From assembly GCF_036324505.1 (NCBI RefSeq), contig NC_086365.1:7808655-7872654 (forward strand): DNA of 64,000 bases. Direction: 5' to 3'. Below the pieces are notes generated by a model. The model was not told where the DNA came from, made no database searches, and saw only the letters and a list, made by a program, of their open reading frames with translations. A program made the translations under genes and the position numbers. Positions within the stretch are counted from its first letter, which is position 1; each line of letters starts with the position of its first letter. This stretch comes from Eleginops maclovinus. Its lineage: Eukaryota; Chordata; Actinopteri; Perciformes; Eleginopidae. Shown here piece by piece: positions 1 through 12,200 of the stretch.

Positions 1-1800
1 TTGTGTAGTCGAGGCAGCAAGGAGCACAAAAAGGCACTCTGCAGCAACATTAGCCGCACAAAGGCAGCTTACAAGAGAGACATTAATTATTGATAGCTTT
101 TATAAGCATCAAGAAATGTACCCTGGAGCTGAGGATACACTGCCATAAAACTGTTTCAAAATTTAAAAAACAAAACTAGTTTCTTGTGAAGAAGTAAATC
201 CCCAGGACTTGTGAGAAATGGAGTTTTTTCAGAACAAGGAGCCCAATTTGTTTACATTACGAATCCCTCACCAACAGCCCAGTCATTAAATGTTAGAACA
301 AATAAAGCCCTCTAATCTGATGTGTATGCCCTCTCTCTGAATCAGACCTTCAGTTGTCGTCTCATTTGTCCATCCGTAGCTGTTGTCATTACAATAATAC
401 TGCAGACTACAAATGTCAAAATAGTCATTAAGCAAGGACTAAAAGTCACTGAGTGTTATTCTAACACTGCAAACAGGTCATTACAGTAATTGCATAGAAA
501 GCCATGTGGCTATTTAGACAGAATTCTAACAAAACAAACATTTCTGTTGTGCGTCCCCTGGGTGTGTCAAGCAAGAATTTCCGCATACAGAAGTCAAACC
601 CTCATTTATGTTTAGGACAGGACCGACAAAAAAGAAACTGGAATGTGAAAACAATGAGAGTCCAGTTGTTCCCGTATAGCCAACTGGGATTTCAAATGGA
701 CACTTGTAGGAATTAAGAAGTGGCAGAAAAGGCTTTGCTGCAAGATCCAATTTATTATCATTATAAACATCCATCTTAGTCATTTTATAAATGAACTTTA
801 GGACTGGTTGCACCTGTATCTAATGATGATGAGACATTACTAACTAAAGGGTGAATCATGAATAAAAGCAGCTGCTGCCTGATGCTGTTGTTTTAACAAT
901 TGGCACCTGACTTGCATGTACTCTGATCTGCTCCAATTGTTATAGGTGGAAGAGTACAATAAAACATACAAGCTGGCTAGTCCATCTTTAAATTGCTAAA
1001 CTTATAAAATGTCAAATTTGACATTTTCAAAAGATCTTTTCTGTGTTAGAGAGAAATAGTATGAACTTTAATGCCACAAAATGTTATCTTGATAACCTCC
1101 TCATTCACCCTATTTTTGGTTGAAAAAAGAAAGTTAAATTAAAAACGTATTTCCACTTAATCAAACTGATATGTGTACATTTTAGAAATGATTGGCTATA
1201 AAATTAGAGCTACTCTACTGAACACAGCTGATTCTTCATTTGATAAGGAGGAGAATGTTTTCAAATAGCATTGTGAACACCACATGTCATGACAGGCATT
1301 GTTTAGTCAGAATACACATCACATTTTCCAGTGCCACAACTTCCGGAGGGCACAAGAAAGCTCAGAAGACAGCAGGTGAAGGTGCTAAGTCAAACTAGTA
1401 GGACACATTACAAGCTAAAGAAAGAAAAGGTGTATTCCTTACTTAATTAATGAATTCACCTGCATGTTTTAAACATTGAAAAGGTTTGTTAACTTGAAAG
1501 ACCAGTAAGGCAAAGAAGAAATATCCTGTACTAGTTTTGAATTTGATTAAAGTTGCCTTACGTGCCTTTTTATTAAAATGTATCCTTAAAAACAATGCAG
1601 GACTAATAAAGCATTTCTGATTTATGAACAAGCAACAGAAACTTAAGTATTTTAAAACTAATTTCACTTCTCTTTTCTTTGGAAAATAACTCACTGAAAC
1701 CAGGGACTTCAGAAGCAACCAAATGCCCAAAAACACCCGCTTAATCTAATCAAGAGTCTCAAGTTTCAACCACAGCTACTTTTGCGTGAGTGATACATAC
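1..1800. other. AT-rich non-coding sequence, probable tetraspanin intron 1
   Basis: No exon-like segment, RNA gene or clear transposon was recognised on either strand. The position, directly downstream (minus strand) of the tetraspanin donor at 1800, makes this most likely first-intron sequence. Confidence 0.5.
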
Positions 1801-1857
1801 CCAGAAGAGAAAGTTGAACACAAACACCAAGTATTTGATACACTGCAGTGCCCCCAT
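1801..1857 (-). CDS. tetraspanin family protein, first coding exon (partial gene)
   Basis: Tetraspanins are four-pass membrane proteins that organise other membrane proteins into microdomains. Read on the minus strand, this exon gives 19 codons, MGALQCIKYLVFVFNFLFW, followed by a GTATGT splice donor. The CIKYL-FVFNFLFW pattern is the hallmark start of tetraspanins: a juxtamembrane cysteine (palmitoylated in the family), then transmembrane segment 1. In CD9/CD81-type genes the first coding exon also ends right after this FW, in phase 0, as here. The remaining exons must lie left of position 1, because nothing in 1-1800 reads as a later tetraspanin exon. A possible untranslated leader exon ends at 2010 (CCCAG/gtgagc) and could join an acceptor at 1880-1881. 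The subfamily cannot be told from 19 residues. It may be a separate gene from, or an alternative first exon to, the exon at 6130-6198. Confidence 0.72.
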
Positions 1858-2296
1858 GGCTCCGGGTTCAAGAATTAGACTGTTTTTTCAAGAAGCAAAA
1901 TCCAAAAGTGAGAGGTCCTTCTGTTCAGGAGTTAAACCGTGTTCTTTGTGGGAGGCAGCACCGAGTGTAAAGAAGATTTTTGTGTGAACCGCACCCTTGC
2001 ATGGCTCACCTGGGTGTACATAGGAAGTAGGGGGGAGGGAAAAGTAGAGGGAGGAGATGAGGGGGAGGGATTTCTCTGCAGTGAATTCCAAACAGAGTAA
2101 ATAAGAGCAGGTGAATGCAATTTAAAAAGCATGGTGATTGCTCTGCAGTAAAAGTCCAAAAAACACATCCCTTAAAATCATTAACCAAAGCGACTTTCAG
2201 ATTCAGAACAGCAAGAATCGTTTACACACAACTGCTTTAAACCACAACTATTGTATTTAATGATTATTGGGTTTTTTGAATTGCCAACTTCTGGTC

Positions 2297-2849
2297 CAGG
2301 GGTGTCCAAACTCACCGAGGGCCACATTCAGAAAAATATACTGAGAGCTGGGCCAGGTGAATATTGCCTCATAAATGAAGTTATAAGTTAGCAAAATAAA
2401 TCAAATGTAGGTGAGTAATGCGCAATTCTTGAAAATGCTTTAAGGAAAAAACAGCCTACATCCCATCTCTCTTTAGGGTTACATTTATTTTGTTCGCAGC
2501 TCATTCCTTAAAACAGAAGCCTCAGATTGCTGATAATAAGAGTAAATATGAAGGTTCAATTTGAAGCTTGTTATAGAAATAAGTTATTGAGTTTTTTTTA
2601 TCGAATAAGATTTGTTAGACAATGTTTTTAAATTTTAAATGACTGAATTTATTTGAAAATTGGGCTCATTAACACATGAATACTGTGTAACATATGTTAA
2701 CATATATATTTGAGAATTACAATGTAAGACAAGCAAAAGTTTAATTTCTGGGCCATATTCCATTATAGGCTACTTTTAGAATTTGCTGGGGGTCGATTCA
2801 AAATGGCCTACGTGCCGCATTTGGCCCCCGGGCCGTTTGGACACCCCTG
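2297..2849. mobile_element. hAT-type non-autonomous DNA transposon (MITE)
   Basis: The element starts CAGGGGTGTCCAAACT and ends with its complement, AGTTTGGACACCCCTG in degenerate form (GTTTGGACACCCCTG visible at the right end), giving terminal inverted repeats of about 15 bp around a 553-bp element. CAGGGGTGTCCAAA is a known hAT terminus. The flanking 8-mers, ttctggtc on the left and atccagtc on the right, agree at 5 of 8 positions, which fits a decayed 8-bp hAT target-site duplication. The interior codes for no transposase, so movement would have depended on a transposase supplied elsewhere. Confidence 0.8.
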
Positions 2850-2999
2850 ATCCAGTCCAACAAGTGGGTTTTTAGTATACTATAAAAGAGGTGTATACTT
2901 GAACATGTACATGATTAATTGGTTGTATTGTAGATATAATCAAACATTCTCTGTTAAATGTATAGTAAGATGTTTTTTAAGCTTTGGAAAATCTTGTTT

Positions 3000-3325
3000 T
3001 TTGTCGGTTTATTTTGATAAGCACCAGTCACTCTCTATTCTCCACTGCTACTGAAAATGTACTTTGCACTAAGAATTATTTGCACTAACGACCCAAGTGC
3101 ACTACTGTCAAATTGTGTTGATTGTGTCTGATATATATATATATATATATTACTTAGTTTTTTGTATACCCCTTTATCTAGGCCCTTACTCCCCATTTTG
3201 TTCTAGGCCCTTACTTTTATGTTATATGTTCATGTTTATATTCGCACCGTGGGACTGCAAGAAACGGTATTTCAATGTTCTGTATGTATAACACGTGGAA
3301 ATTTTGACAATAAAGTGGACTTTGG
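3000..3325 (+). mobile_element. LINE-like 3' end with AT microsatellite
   Basis: The segment holds a short (TA)n tract (about 3131-3150) and then gcaccgtgggactgcaagaa, an -aacggtatttc- stretch, and a terminal gacaataaagtggactttgg. This order (gcaccgtgggac, aacggtatttc, acaataaagt-gactttg) is the usual 3' tail of a fish non-LTR retrotransposon. No reverse-transcriptase sequence remains, so only a 5'-truncated copy is present. Family assignment is from memory and not precise. Confidence 0.45.
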
Positions 3326-4639
3326 ATTATGTACCGTTCCAAGTCTGCTGGAAATTAAATGTAGAAGAAGAAATTATACAATACAGCCTTGGTCTATTCC
3401 TCCATTAACGGACTCTATATATCTATATATCGTATCTCTATAGGCTTCTTGTAATTTTTGGAGATTTCGGACAAAGTCGGTTTATGTGATTTGAGAAGCA
3501 AGTGAAGATGATGAAAATGGGGACAAAAAATGAGGGCAACTTTAAAGTTAAATATGTTCCTGTTACGCCCTTAATGAGCGGCACACTTGTGGTCACATGC
3601 GTCTATTGTGGAAAGTGGTTTGAGTGATTGGTTCACAATGCATCTTTGTCTACCACAACCCTTTTACTGTATTTAAAACATTCCCCTTGGATCCAATCAC
3701 CCAAAAAGCATTAGTGAAGACAGATATTTTGATACATTGACCCCAAGATCAAACACTAACCAGTTTGTTGGGGAACAAAGAGTTAAATCGGATGCTAATG
3801 TTCACCACAGCATCCTCACATGGCCTTTGTGATGGCATCATTGGTTGGGCAGTTTGACAAGTGGACAAACTGGTTTTTATCCAGATCTGAGGATTCAAAG
3901 TTTCCCAAAACACTTCATAAATGTGAACCAGTTAGCACCACTGTACACCCAGACACTTTACAGATCTTGAGGATTTAAAACATGTTGGAACAGCAGCGTC
4001 CTGTAATGAGAGGTTGGTTATTTAAGGAAACACCCACCAGCTAATCGGCACGTTTCAGCTTCTGCTCTATTTTCTCTTAGAGGTAACATTGGAGAGTTTC
4101 ATATTTGACACAATCTGTTGTGCACCAACATCGTAGACTAGCAGAGATTTCAGATTGTTAAGTGTATTTAGGTTTTTTCTATTTGTTTCTTTGTTGTATT
4201 TTTAAATGTTGTTTATGACTTGAAACTAGAACTGTCTGACACAGCGTTACTGGTTGTGTGACATACAATAATTTGTAGTGAGCAATGTTGGTGGATAAAA
4301 ATGTAAAAGCTGCACATAGTGCCATTTGAACTTTTCTATACTTTCACTACTGATACTATCTTTTACTTTCTGTGGAAACAAGTATGTTGCCCTCAGGTTT
4401 CATTGCTACTGTTCAATATTTGAATGCATATCTAAAAAGCGACTGGCTGTTGCTAATTCCAACATTTATTTGAGAACTCAATGTATGATTGCAAATCTTG
4501 AAAGTCTGTGAGAAAAACATATTGGAATACTGACAGACAGCAAGGTATTTGTTTTTGAATAAATATGATATTGTGGTGTATTAAATCTGTTCATATACAG
4601 TTAGTTACTCTCTGAGGTCATAGAGAGTGCAGAGAGTGA

Positions 4640-4975
4640 TGTGGTACAACAGGATGTTGTATAACAAACCTCTGGAATATGTCAGAAAACCTCCAGGGAT
4701 GAGTAAGAAAAAGACCAACGTATATCTCACCTTATTTGGGTACACATTCTTATAGAACATCGCATTTTGTCACACACCCACATTTCTCCTATAAATTGCA
4801 TGCACAAAGAGATTTCGGGGGGACTTCCACAATTGGCTCTGGGAACCCCGCATCGCCCGTGTTGGTGTATGATACTATGCTGTTGTAATAAACCTTATTA
4901 TATACAAGCTGGTGTCTCCGGAGACTTCTTCATCATCTTCACAAACATCGCTACAAGATATACTTCAATATCACA
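4640..4975 (+). mobile_element. possible solo LTR of an endogenous retroelement
   Basis: A compact set of signals resembles an LTR: a TATA-like ctataaattg at about 4789, a GC-richer stretch, an AATAAA signal at about 4888, then a short U5-like tail. No gag, pol or env sequence lies on either side, so it would be a solo LTR. The outer boundaries and target-site duplication could not be fixed, and the call rests on signal order only. Confidence 0.3.
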
Positions 4976-6129
4976 TTAGAAATCATGGAATGTGATCTAC
5001 CAAACTCTGCCTCGTTTTGAGTAATGTGCCTTAAGAGAAATTAGGCTTCACAGGTGTATTCACAGACACCTCCAGGGGCTGTGGTTCACTGTTGTTTGCT
5101 ATGAAATTGGAGCCCTCCTCTCCCAGTAGACCCAGTGAAACCAACAACACCAGCTTTGTCTCAGAGCTGCTAACGCCTCCCCCATCTCTCTCTTTTCCTC
5201 CTCCCTTCATTCACCCTTTTTCGCCATGAACTGTTCTGTTAGCATTCTTTCCAGACTGCAACCTGTTCTGTTTGTGTGCATCCCCAGACTGGACCTTGGT
5301 CTAGAAACCGTTTTAAAGATAAGGAGATCAAGGGAAAGGTGGGTTTGTTACAGAAGGGAGAAGACCAAAGAGTGAAATAAGAAAAGGAGGGAGTAAAGAA
5401 TCATTGATTGCAAAACGTCTCAGTCCTTTCGGTGGCCTCAACCACACCCCCTGTTGGGATTTATCAGCATTTTCTAAACGACAGCAAGACCAAAAAACGG
5501 GGTGTTTTACGGGGTGCTGTACAGTATATAGGACTACATGAGCAGATGTTTCACTTTCAATTCACATAAATTGTACAAATTAAAGTATCTTTCCCTCCCA
5601 ATCCAGGACAATCCTCATCATATAACTTGCTTTTGCAGCAAATTGATTTATCGGACATCGTTATCATTTAGATATCAAAATAGGAGAGAGAGTATAAGGT
5701 AGTGGTAGAAAAGAAGTAACCTGAAAATGTCAAGAACTTTTTTCAAATCAGCAATGGAGACTTTTCTTTTTTTTTTTATAATTTCTTAGTTTACTTATAT
5801 TGTGTTTTAATAACAATCTGCAAAGCAACTATCTAATACATATTTAGTGGTAAACAGTGAAATATTTGCCTCCAAAATGCAGTTGAGAAGTATAAAGTTG
5901 CATTGAATGTCAATAAAATGCTCAAACTGTTATAGCCGTATTTATGATGATAAACAAAAAACAAACTAAAATAAAATAATTATATAGGCTACAATGATCA
6001 TATCCATTGTTATCATTATATATTAAAATATGCATAGTGTTAAGTCGATTTTAGCACACAATCACAATTGTTTTTTTTTTTAACTAGCTATCTTACATTT
6101 TCACTGTTATATTGAATATTTCAACTTAC

Positions 6130-6198
6130 CCAGAAGACGAAATTAAAGATGAACAGGGCGTACTTTACGCAAAGCTCCCAGCTGCTTAGAGCCGACAT
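6130..6198 (-). CDS. tetraspanin family protein, second (upstream) first coding exon
   Basis: The minus strand gives 23 codons that start MSALSSWELCVKYALFIFNF and end VFW, then a consensus GTAAGT donor. This is again a tetraspanin N-terminus: a short cytosolic tail, a cysteine before K-Y, and the start of transmembrane segment 1 ending F-W at a phase-0 boundary. I recognise no further tetraspanin exon on the minus strand between this exon and the equivalent exon at 1801-1857. Both may therefore be alternative first exons of one gene, although short exons in 1.9-6.1 kb could have been missed. An ETS-type ACTTCCGG motif and a G(T/C)TCG pentamer array lie just upstream at 6301-6346, as expected for a promoter. 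The product is clearly a tetraspanin; gene identity is unresolved. Confidence 0.7.
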
Positions 6199-6300
6199 CC
6201 TGCTGTCTGTTTAACGCTGTTTGCTTGGATTAAAACGGTAAAATATCAGAAATTCTATCAACGGTTGTCCGTTTTTATTCGCTGAGATCGGATGTGTGGC

Positions 6301-6346
6301 GTTCGGCTCGGCTCGGTTCGGTTCGGCTCGGTTCGGTCACTTCCGG
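6301..6346 (-). promoter_or_regulatory. pentamer array and ETS motif upstream of tetraspanin exon
   Basis: Seven consecutive G(T/C)TCG pentamers (6301-6335) are followed at once by ACTTCCGG (6339-6346), a GABP/ETS-type motif common in TATA-less vertebrate promoters. It lies about 100-150 bp upstream of the minus-strand tetraspanin ATG, where the core promoter is expected. The array is CpG-dense in otherwise AT-rich DNA. The promoter role is inferred. Confidence 0.5.
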
Positions 6347-7221
6347 CTGTTGTCGGTTGTGTGATGTGTTGAGAGGAAAGCGAGAAGATCAACTGTCGAA
6401 TACCCACAGAGAAACAGTTCCCCGTCTTTCTGTTTCTCTTTCTGTCTGGCTCCTCTTTGCTCCTTTGTTCTCTCTACAGCTTACCACACGTCTTTTAATT
6501 AAAATTAAAATTAAACCCGGTAACTGATAGTGAAGAAAGACAGGAAGACACTATAAATAAAGCAATGTTCTGAAAGTAGGTATACTAAAACCCCTATAAA
6601 CAATGGTGTAAAATTCTCACTCAATTACTGTACTCAACTAGGCACAACAATACTTAACCTGAGTATTTTCATTTTATGTTACTGTATACTTCTCCATGCA
6701 TCTACATTTTGCAGATAAAGATTATAGAAACTCTATTAAAACATGTATTATATAAAACAACAAATGATTTAGCAAGTAAGTTTTGTGACAGATTATTTAA
6801 TTCATTAATATAGATTATGTGTGACTGAAAGATGCATGTTGTTTTTTAATGCTTGATCAATTCAGTTGTGCTGCCTGTGAGGGGAATCATATTTGATCAT
6901 GTGATTATGTTAACTCTCTTTGTTTGATTGTGATGAATGTGTGTTACCTGTGGCTAAATTAACCTCGGCCTTTGTCTTGTGAACACAGGTATGCAAAATA
7001 CATTAACAAAGATAAAGAATAATAATAACTCAAATAAAAGAATGGTATAAAACACTGAATATTAGATCACTTAAAAATGGTTCCAATATTATCAGTGTTT
7101 TCTGCAGACTGGCACCAACTTTCATCAATTTGGCAGTGAAAGCATGGTCACATTTTCAGAGTTTGAACTTTTAACCACATTGCCAGCTTTCGAAATGCCA
7201 TCAAGGTCAACACCAACAATA

Positions 7222-7224
<3 letters not shown>

Positions 7225-7299
<75 letters not shown>
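7225..7299 (+). repeat. (TG)n microsatellite
   Basis: An uninterrupted TG dinucleotide run of about 37 units, ending in a short TC tail. Confidence 0.98.
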
Positions 7300-7300
<1 letters not shown>

Positions 7301-8016
7301 TCTCTCATTCTCTCTGGTGGAAATGTGACTGTTTTTCTTTTCGTGTAGAACAAAGACGACAGTGTGGGGGTCAGCCCACAACTTTTGTTTGCAGCTGCAC
7401 TCAAACACACACTGATGATGATGCAGATCAGGATAATGATGAGGAAGATGAAGGTGTTCAACAACGATAGCCGAGCGAGTAAAATACCCCAAACACAAAA
7501 ATCTTAAAATAACTTGTATAAACATCCGTTCCACTTGGCTGTGGGTGTGTGCTTTTTAAGTAATGCAGTACTGGAAGCTGCAGATTTGTTGCACCACATC
7601 CGTGATGTCATGTCCATATGTCTTTGATCAAATTATCTTTTTACATTCTCAGTATACTAGTTACATACCCCTAGTGTGCCTATTTTATGTTTTAGTTTAT
7701 TAAAATTATAATATTTCAATATTAGAACTGGTCCCACCACTGCACGTCTGAATGCAATTATGTATTGTGTGACAGTTAAAGCTGTCAAAAAGAGGCATTT
7801 GAGGCATTTAAAAAAAGCCACTTTTTATGTGTGTAATTGACAACATTTGTTGGTTCTGATGGGGATTTGTGAAATAAATATACAATAATTGCAGTTTCAT
7901 CCCTAATAAACCTCTACAAGTTTGTGTGTCTATAGTGTCTCAGTATTCTTACTGAGCGGCATGAAAGACTGAGTGTGTTCCTCTGTAAAACAACACTGCC
8001 TTCATCTCCTTCATGG

Positions 8017-8139
<123 letters not shown>

Positions 8140-8214
8140 TTGTTTCAGTTTGCAGAACAACTCAGTGTTCATCTCTGCACCCCTTTACAAAGCCTTCCTT
8201 CAGCGCTGCAGCCG

Positions 8215-8342
<128 letters not shown>

Positions 8343-8955
8343 GTATGTGACAGAAAAAGGATAACATGAGGCAGAGAAGGAGGATGAAGAAGAAAGCGTC
8401 ACATTTTCAGCATTTTTCCAGGTTAACATAAAAGACATATGCACAATTACACAATAGGTCTTACATATAGTGGTTACATTCAGAAGCTAAAATAACTTTT
8501 CACTTGTCGACATCTGAAGCTTTCTGAAAATAATGGATCAAACAGTGACCTCTGGTGGTTTGAAGTGAGTACTTAATTATTTAGTTTCGCTCAGAGCACT
8601 TACATTTTTCCACTTAATTTCTGAGAAAATGTGTGAAATATGTCAACTACAAAACAAAAAACAGTGTAAATACTAATAATTGTGAAAGATAAAATACATT
8701 ATTGAGTGTGTTAAGGTACAGAAATAGTAAAGATAACAATAGGAGTTTAAATGTACAGTGAAGATTAGATGCATCATTAATGCCAGTAAAACAGATTAAA
8801 AACAAAACAATCAGACAATTTACTTTTCCTACACACTTGTTTTATGCCTTGCATGTAGACCTCAATTAAACACATCTCACAGCACCATGTATTATGGTTT
8901 TAAGTGGCTATAGAACTTTGCTTTTAAATGATGAAACAATCCTATTATATCCTAG

Positions 8956-8992
8956 CCAATCAGAAGAGTTGCTCTTTACGGCGCGCACCAAT
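8956..8992 (+). promoter_or_regulatory. two CCAAT boxes upstream of the C12orf56-like gene
   Basis: CCAATCAG occurs at 8956 and again at 8988, in the same orientation and 32 bp (about three helical turns) apart. They lie about 215-250 bp upstream of the ATG at 9204 and border a short CpG-containing stretch (gcgcgc). Tandem CCAAT boxes at this spacing are typical NF-Y sites. No TATA box is visible near by. Confidence 0.55.
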
Positions 8993-9203
8993 CAGAGAGC
9001 AGTGTGTGTTGATGGAGCAAGACAGCGTCGGTTTACCTGCTCAGTCAGTGTCGTTACCGGGACGAGCACCGCCACCTGTCCGGTAGATTGTATCGGCGTG
9101 AACTCCAAACTCAAACGATGGAAAGTAACGCCGGACCCCGTGCTTCGCCTCAAAGTGGAGGTTAACGTCACAAAGTTGTCACCAACTGCTTCCTGGTACC
9201 GTC

Positions 9204-12200
9204 ATGGCTCGGACCGGCTCCGGTGCCCTCCTCTGGCGGCGGAACATGAAGCTGGACTCATTCCTGAAGCGCAACACGGAGCGGGCGGTGTACGAGCGGA
9301 TCCGAGCCTACGAACCGTGCGTGGTGATCTCAGAGACCGTTAAAAAGGTGTATATGCACGTGGTGTTGAGCGACGAGCGTGTGTATCTTACCGAGTATCC
9401 ACCACGCACGCTCACCGAAGCCTTTAACTTCAGGCGCGTGCGCCACATCGAGTTGGTGAGTTTAAAAATCATATCAAACTTTTTGTATTTTCAGTGAAAA
9501 CTACAGCTACAGCGGTGACTAATCGCCTTAACTCTGTTTCATTTTCATTCAAAACCGAATTATTTGATATTTGAGATGTTAAACAAAGTGAAATGTCCCT
9601 TAAAATGTCCAGAACAAAATATAGCATATTTCTAACATTGATATTTGCAATTGTCATGGAGTTAGCTAATGGACTTTCAGTTAATTGGCCGTTCCAAAAA
9701 TGACTAAGAAGAAATATAAATGATCAAAATAGTTATAATTTTCACATCCGTCAACTAAGTAACTATTTATCTTGAGTTATTTGTTGATCGATAAGTATAT
9801 TGTGCAAGAAAGAGACGGTTTCAGCTCCCATTAGTTGTACTAAACATTTGAACATTTTCTAAATGGCATTAGGTAGAAGAGTAATCCAGAATATATGTAT
9901 TGGTTGGATTAAGCAATAATCAAAATAGTGATTATCTGCAACTCAAACTGTGATTGGAGCTTCCAGTTTTCAAATTCAGCATAATACTATTAAGTAGTAT
10001 TAGATTGTAAACTGAATATTCTGAGACTTTTTGGGGGGATTTTCAGAATGTTGTAGTCTAGTAAATGAAAAAAGAAAGCAGTAATTAAACAAATGATTTG
10101 TTGCATCTCTTACTATGACTAAAGCTAAATGAAACTATAGTCCATCATCTTCAGTAGGTATTTCAGGATCACATTTACCATCAGACACAAAAGCTGAAAA
10201 CAATAATACCACTGTGTTGTCTTGGCTGGTAATGATCTAAATACATTAACTTACAGCCTTCTGTTGTATGATCCTAGTTAAAGTCTTAAGATGACGGATG
10301 TTTTGATTTACAGGTTTCAACTCACACTTTTTGTACTTGCTGAATTAATTTAAATGTGTTGCATTATTTTGTCAAGGCCTCATAGGTTAGTAATCCTGCC
10401 TTGGTTCTAAATGTCACCTGTGCTGGCTTAAATAAATTATAAAACCCTGTGCATCAAGATTCATTCATCAGCTTGGACTGGGAGTGATTTCATTAACTAA
10501 CTGCAGCTATTGATATACATTTATAGTATTCAATTTGTGTTTAGTGCTGCAACCTATGACTATTTTCAATTAAAAACATCTTTCTTGTTATCTTTTAATG
10601 TCTTTATTTTCTTGGTTAACCAATAAAAGGTTTTGTGCACCACCAGAGACACCAGAGCTCAGGGTCTTTAAATTACCTGTTTTGTCGGAAAGATTAAAAC
10701 CGACATACTTTAAAAACAATCAGTCAAGATCAAGCAATCCGCCGGATCAATGAAATGGCAAATCAGTTTTAGCTACAATCTTCTGGGACTGTAATTATAA
10801 ATATATCCATGTATGTATATTCATTTGTTAATCGAATAAAAAGCATACATTCAAATAAATCTTTGTAAATGATTAAGACTTGATCAACATTGAAATGATT
10901 AATTTATAACGCATGTCCCGCACTTCGTACAACACGGATTGATGACCCTAAGAAATCTGTTTATACTTGACTAGATCTGTTACATGTGACCAGAGCATCC
11001 TTCCAGTATCACATTTATTATGTATAATGTCTTGCATAGCACTATAACATTGTTTAGGTGTTGTAGCTTTAAAACACCTTTAATTTCTCAATAATTAAAC
11101 ATATCAAAATGTGGATAAAGAACAAATAAAAACACTAAAAGAACAAGCGTTTTTTGTTAATCTGTTACAAATAAAAAACTTGAATGGCCCAGTCTAGAAT
11201 ATTACAAGAGGGTCAATACAGATTCAACCTTATAAATCTGTTATGTAACCCTACATAACACGAACTGTCCAAAATAGAAGCTGCGTCTGTGTTTAGTGGA
11301 GTAAGCCTGTCATTAACAACCTTATGTCATGTAAGTCAGAGGTCGAGGAGCTAAATTATTCCTCTGGTTTAACCCTGTCTGCATTACACTGTCAGTGTGT
11401 TGTGTGTGTTGAACTTATTTCACCTCACTGTCTGTAGTAACAAAGATAATAGGTTATATAAAATACAGTAACATTAAATCTTTCTAAATAAATAAATAAA
11501 ACATGTCAAAAGTCTTTGTAAATGAATGTGAAAAAATACAAACAAATATGTAATATAAATACAATTGTAAATAAATAATTAAATGTAGACATTATTATTA
11601 TAATCATTCTAAAGTCTTTAAATGTAAATGATTTTCGTAAGTGTGACTTTTCTAAAGTGTCTTTTTGTATTTTGAAAAGCACTATATACATAAAATGTAA
11701 TATTAATAGAGTTGTTATATCATTATGAATATTATATTTAGATACATTTGATTTAACTATCTTATTATATATTTAACTAAATACTTCAGCACTGAAACTT
11801 TATACATCCTAAAATGTATAAAGTATAAAACTAATTAATCTGAAAAGATGGGCATGCATTCAACATTTGGAACACAGATCTTTATTTCCACTTGATCTCT
11901 GCAGGTCAACGACCTCCCAGACTTCCTCCGCGGGAAGGACCGGGAAAGCTGCCAGCACATCCGCATCACCTACATCACTGACAAGCCTGCATCGAGAGGC
12001 CGTGATTGGCTGAGGAGAGACAGGAGGGTGAGAGTTCCTCCTGCTGCCCCTGCCTCCCGCAGACCCAGCGAGTGTCCATCAATAACACACGCCTTAGAAG
12101 GTAAAGAGCCTCTTTAAATGCACAAACAACCCATTATCAGAGGCTAAACAATAGTTACAAATACCATGCAATGTGTGAAAGGACAGTGGAACATTTGTTG

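Larger units (their letters stand above)
1858..6129. other. non-coding interval between the two tetraspanin first exons
   Basis: Apart from the hAT MITE, the LINE-like tail and the possible LTR listed separately, I see only AT-rich unique sequence. It includes a purine/pyrimidine-skewed stretch at 2020-2070 that could be the promoter and leader of the 1801-1857 exon. No other tetraspanin exon was recognised. Confidence 0.5.

Noticed and set aside
5041..5215. Minus-strand frame (LLGEEGSNFIANNSEPQP...) as a tetraspanin exon
   Set aside because: It has no tetraspanin features and no convincing splice sites.
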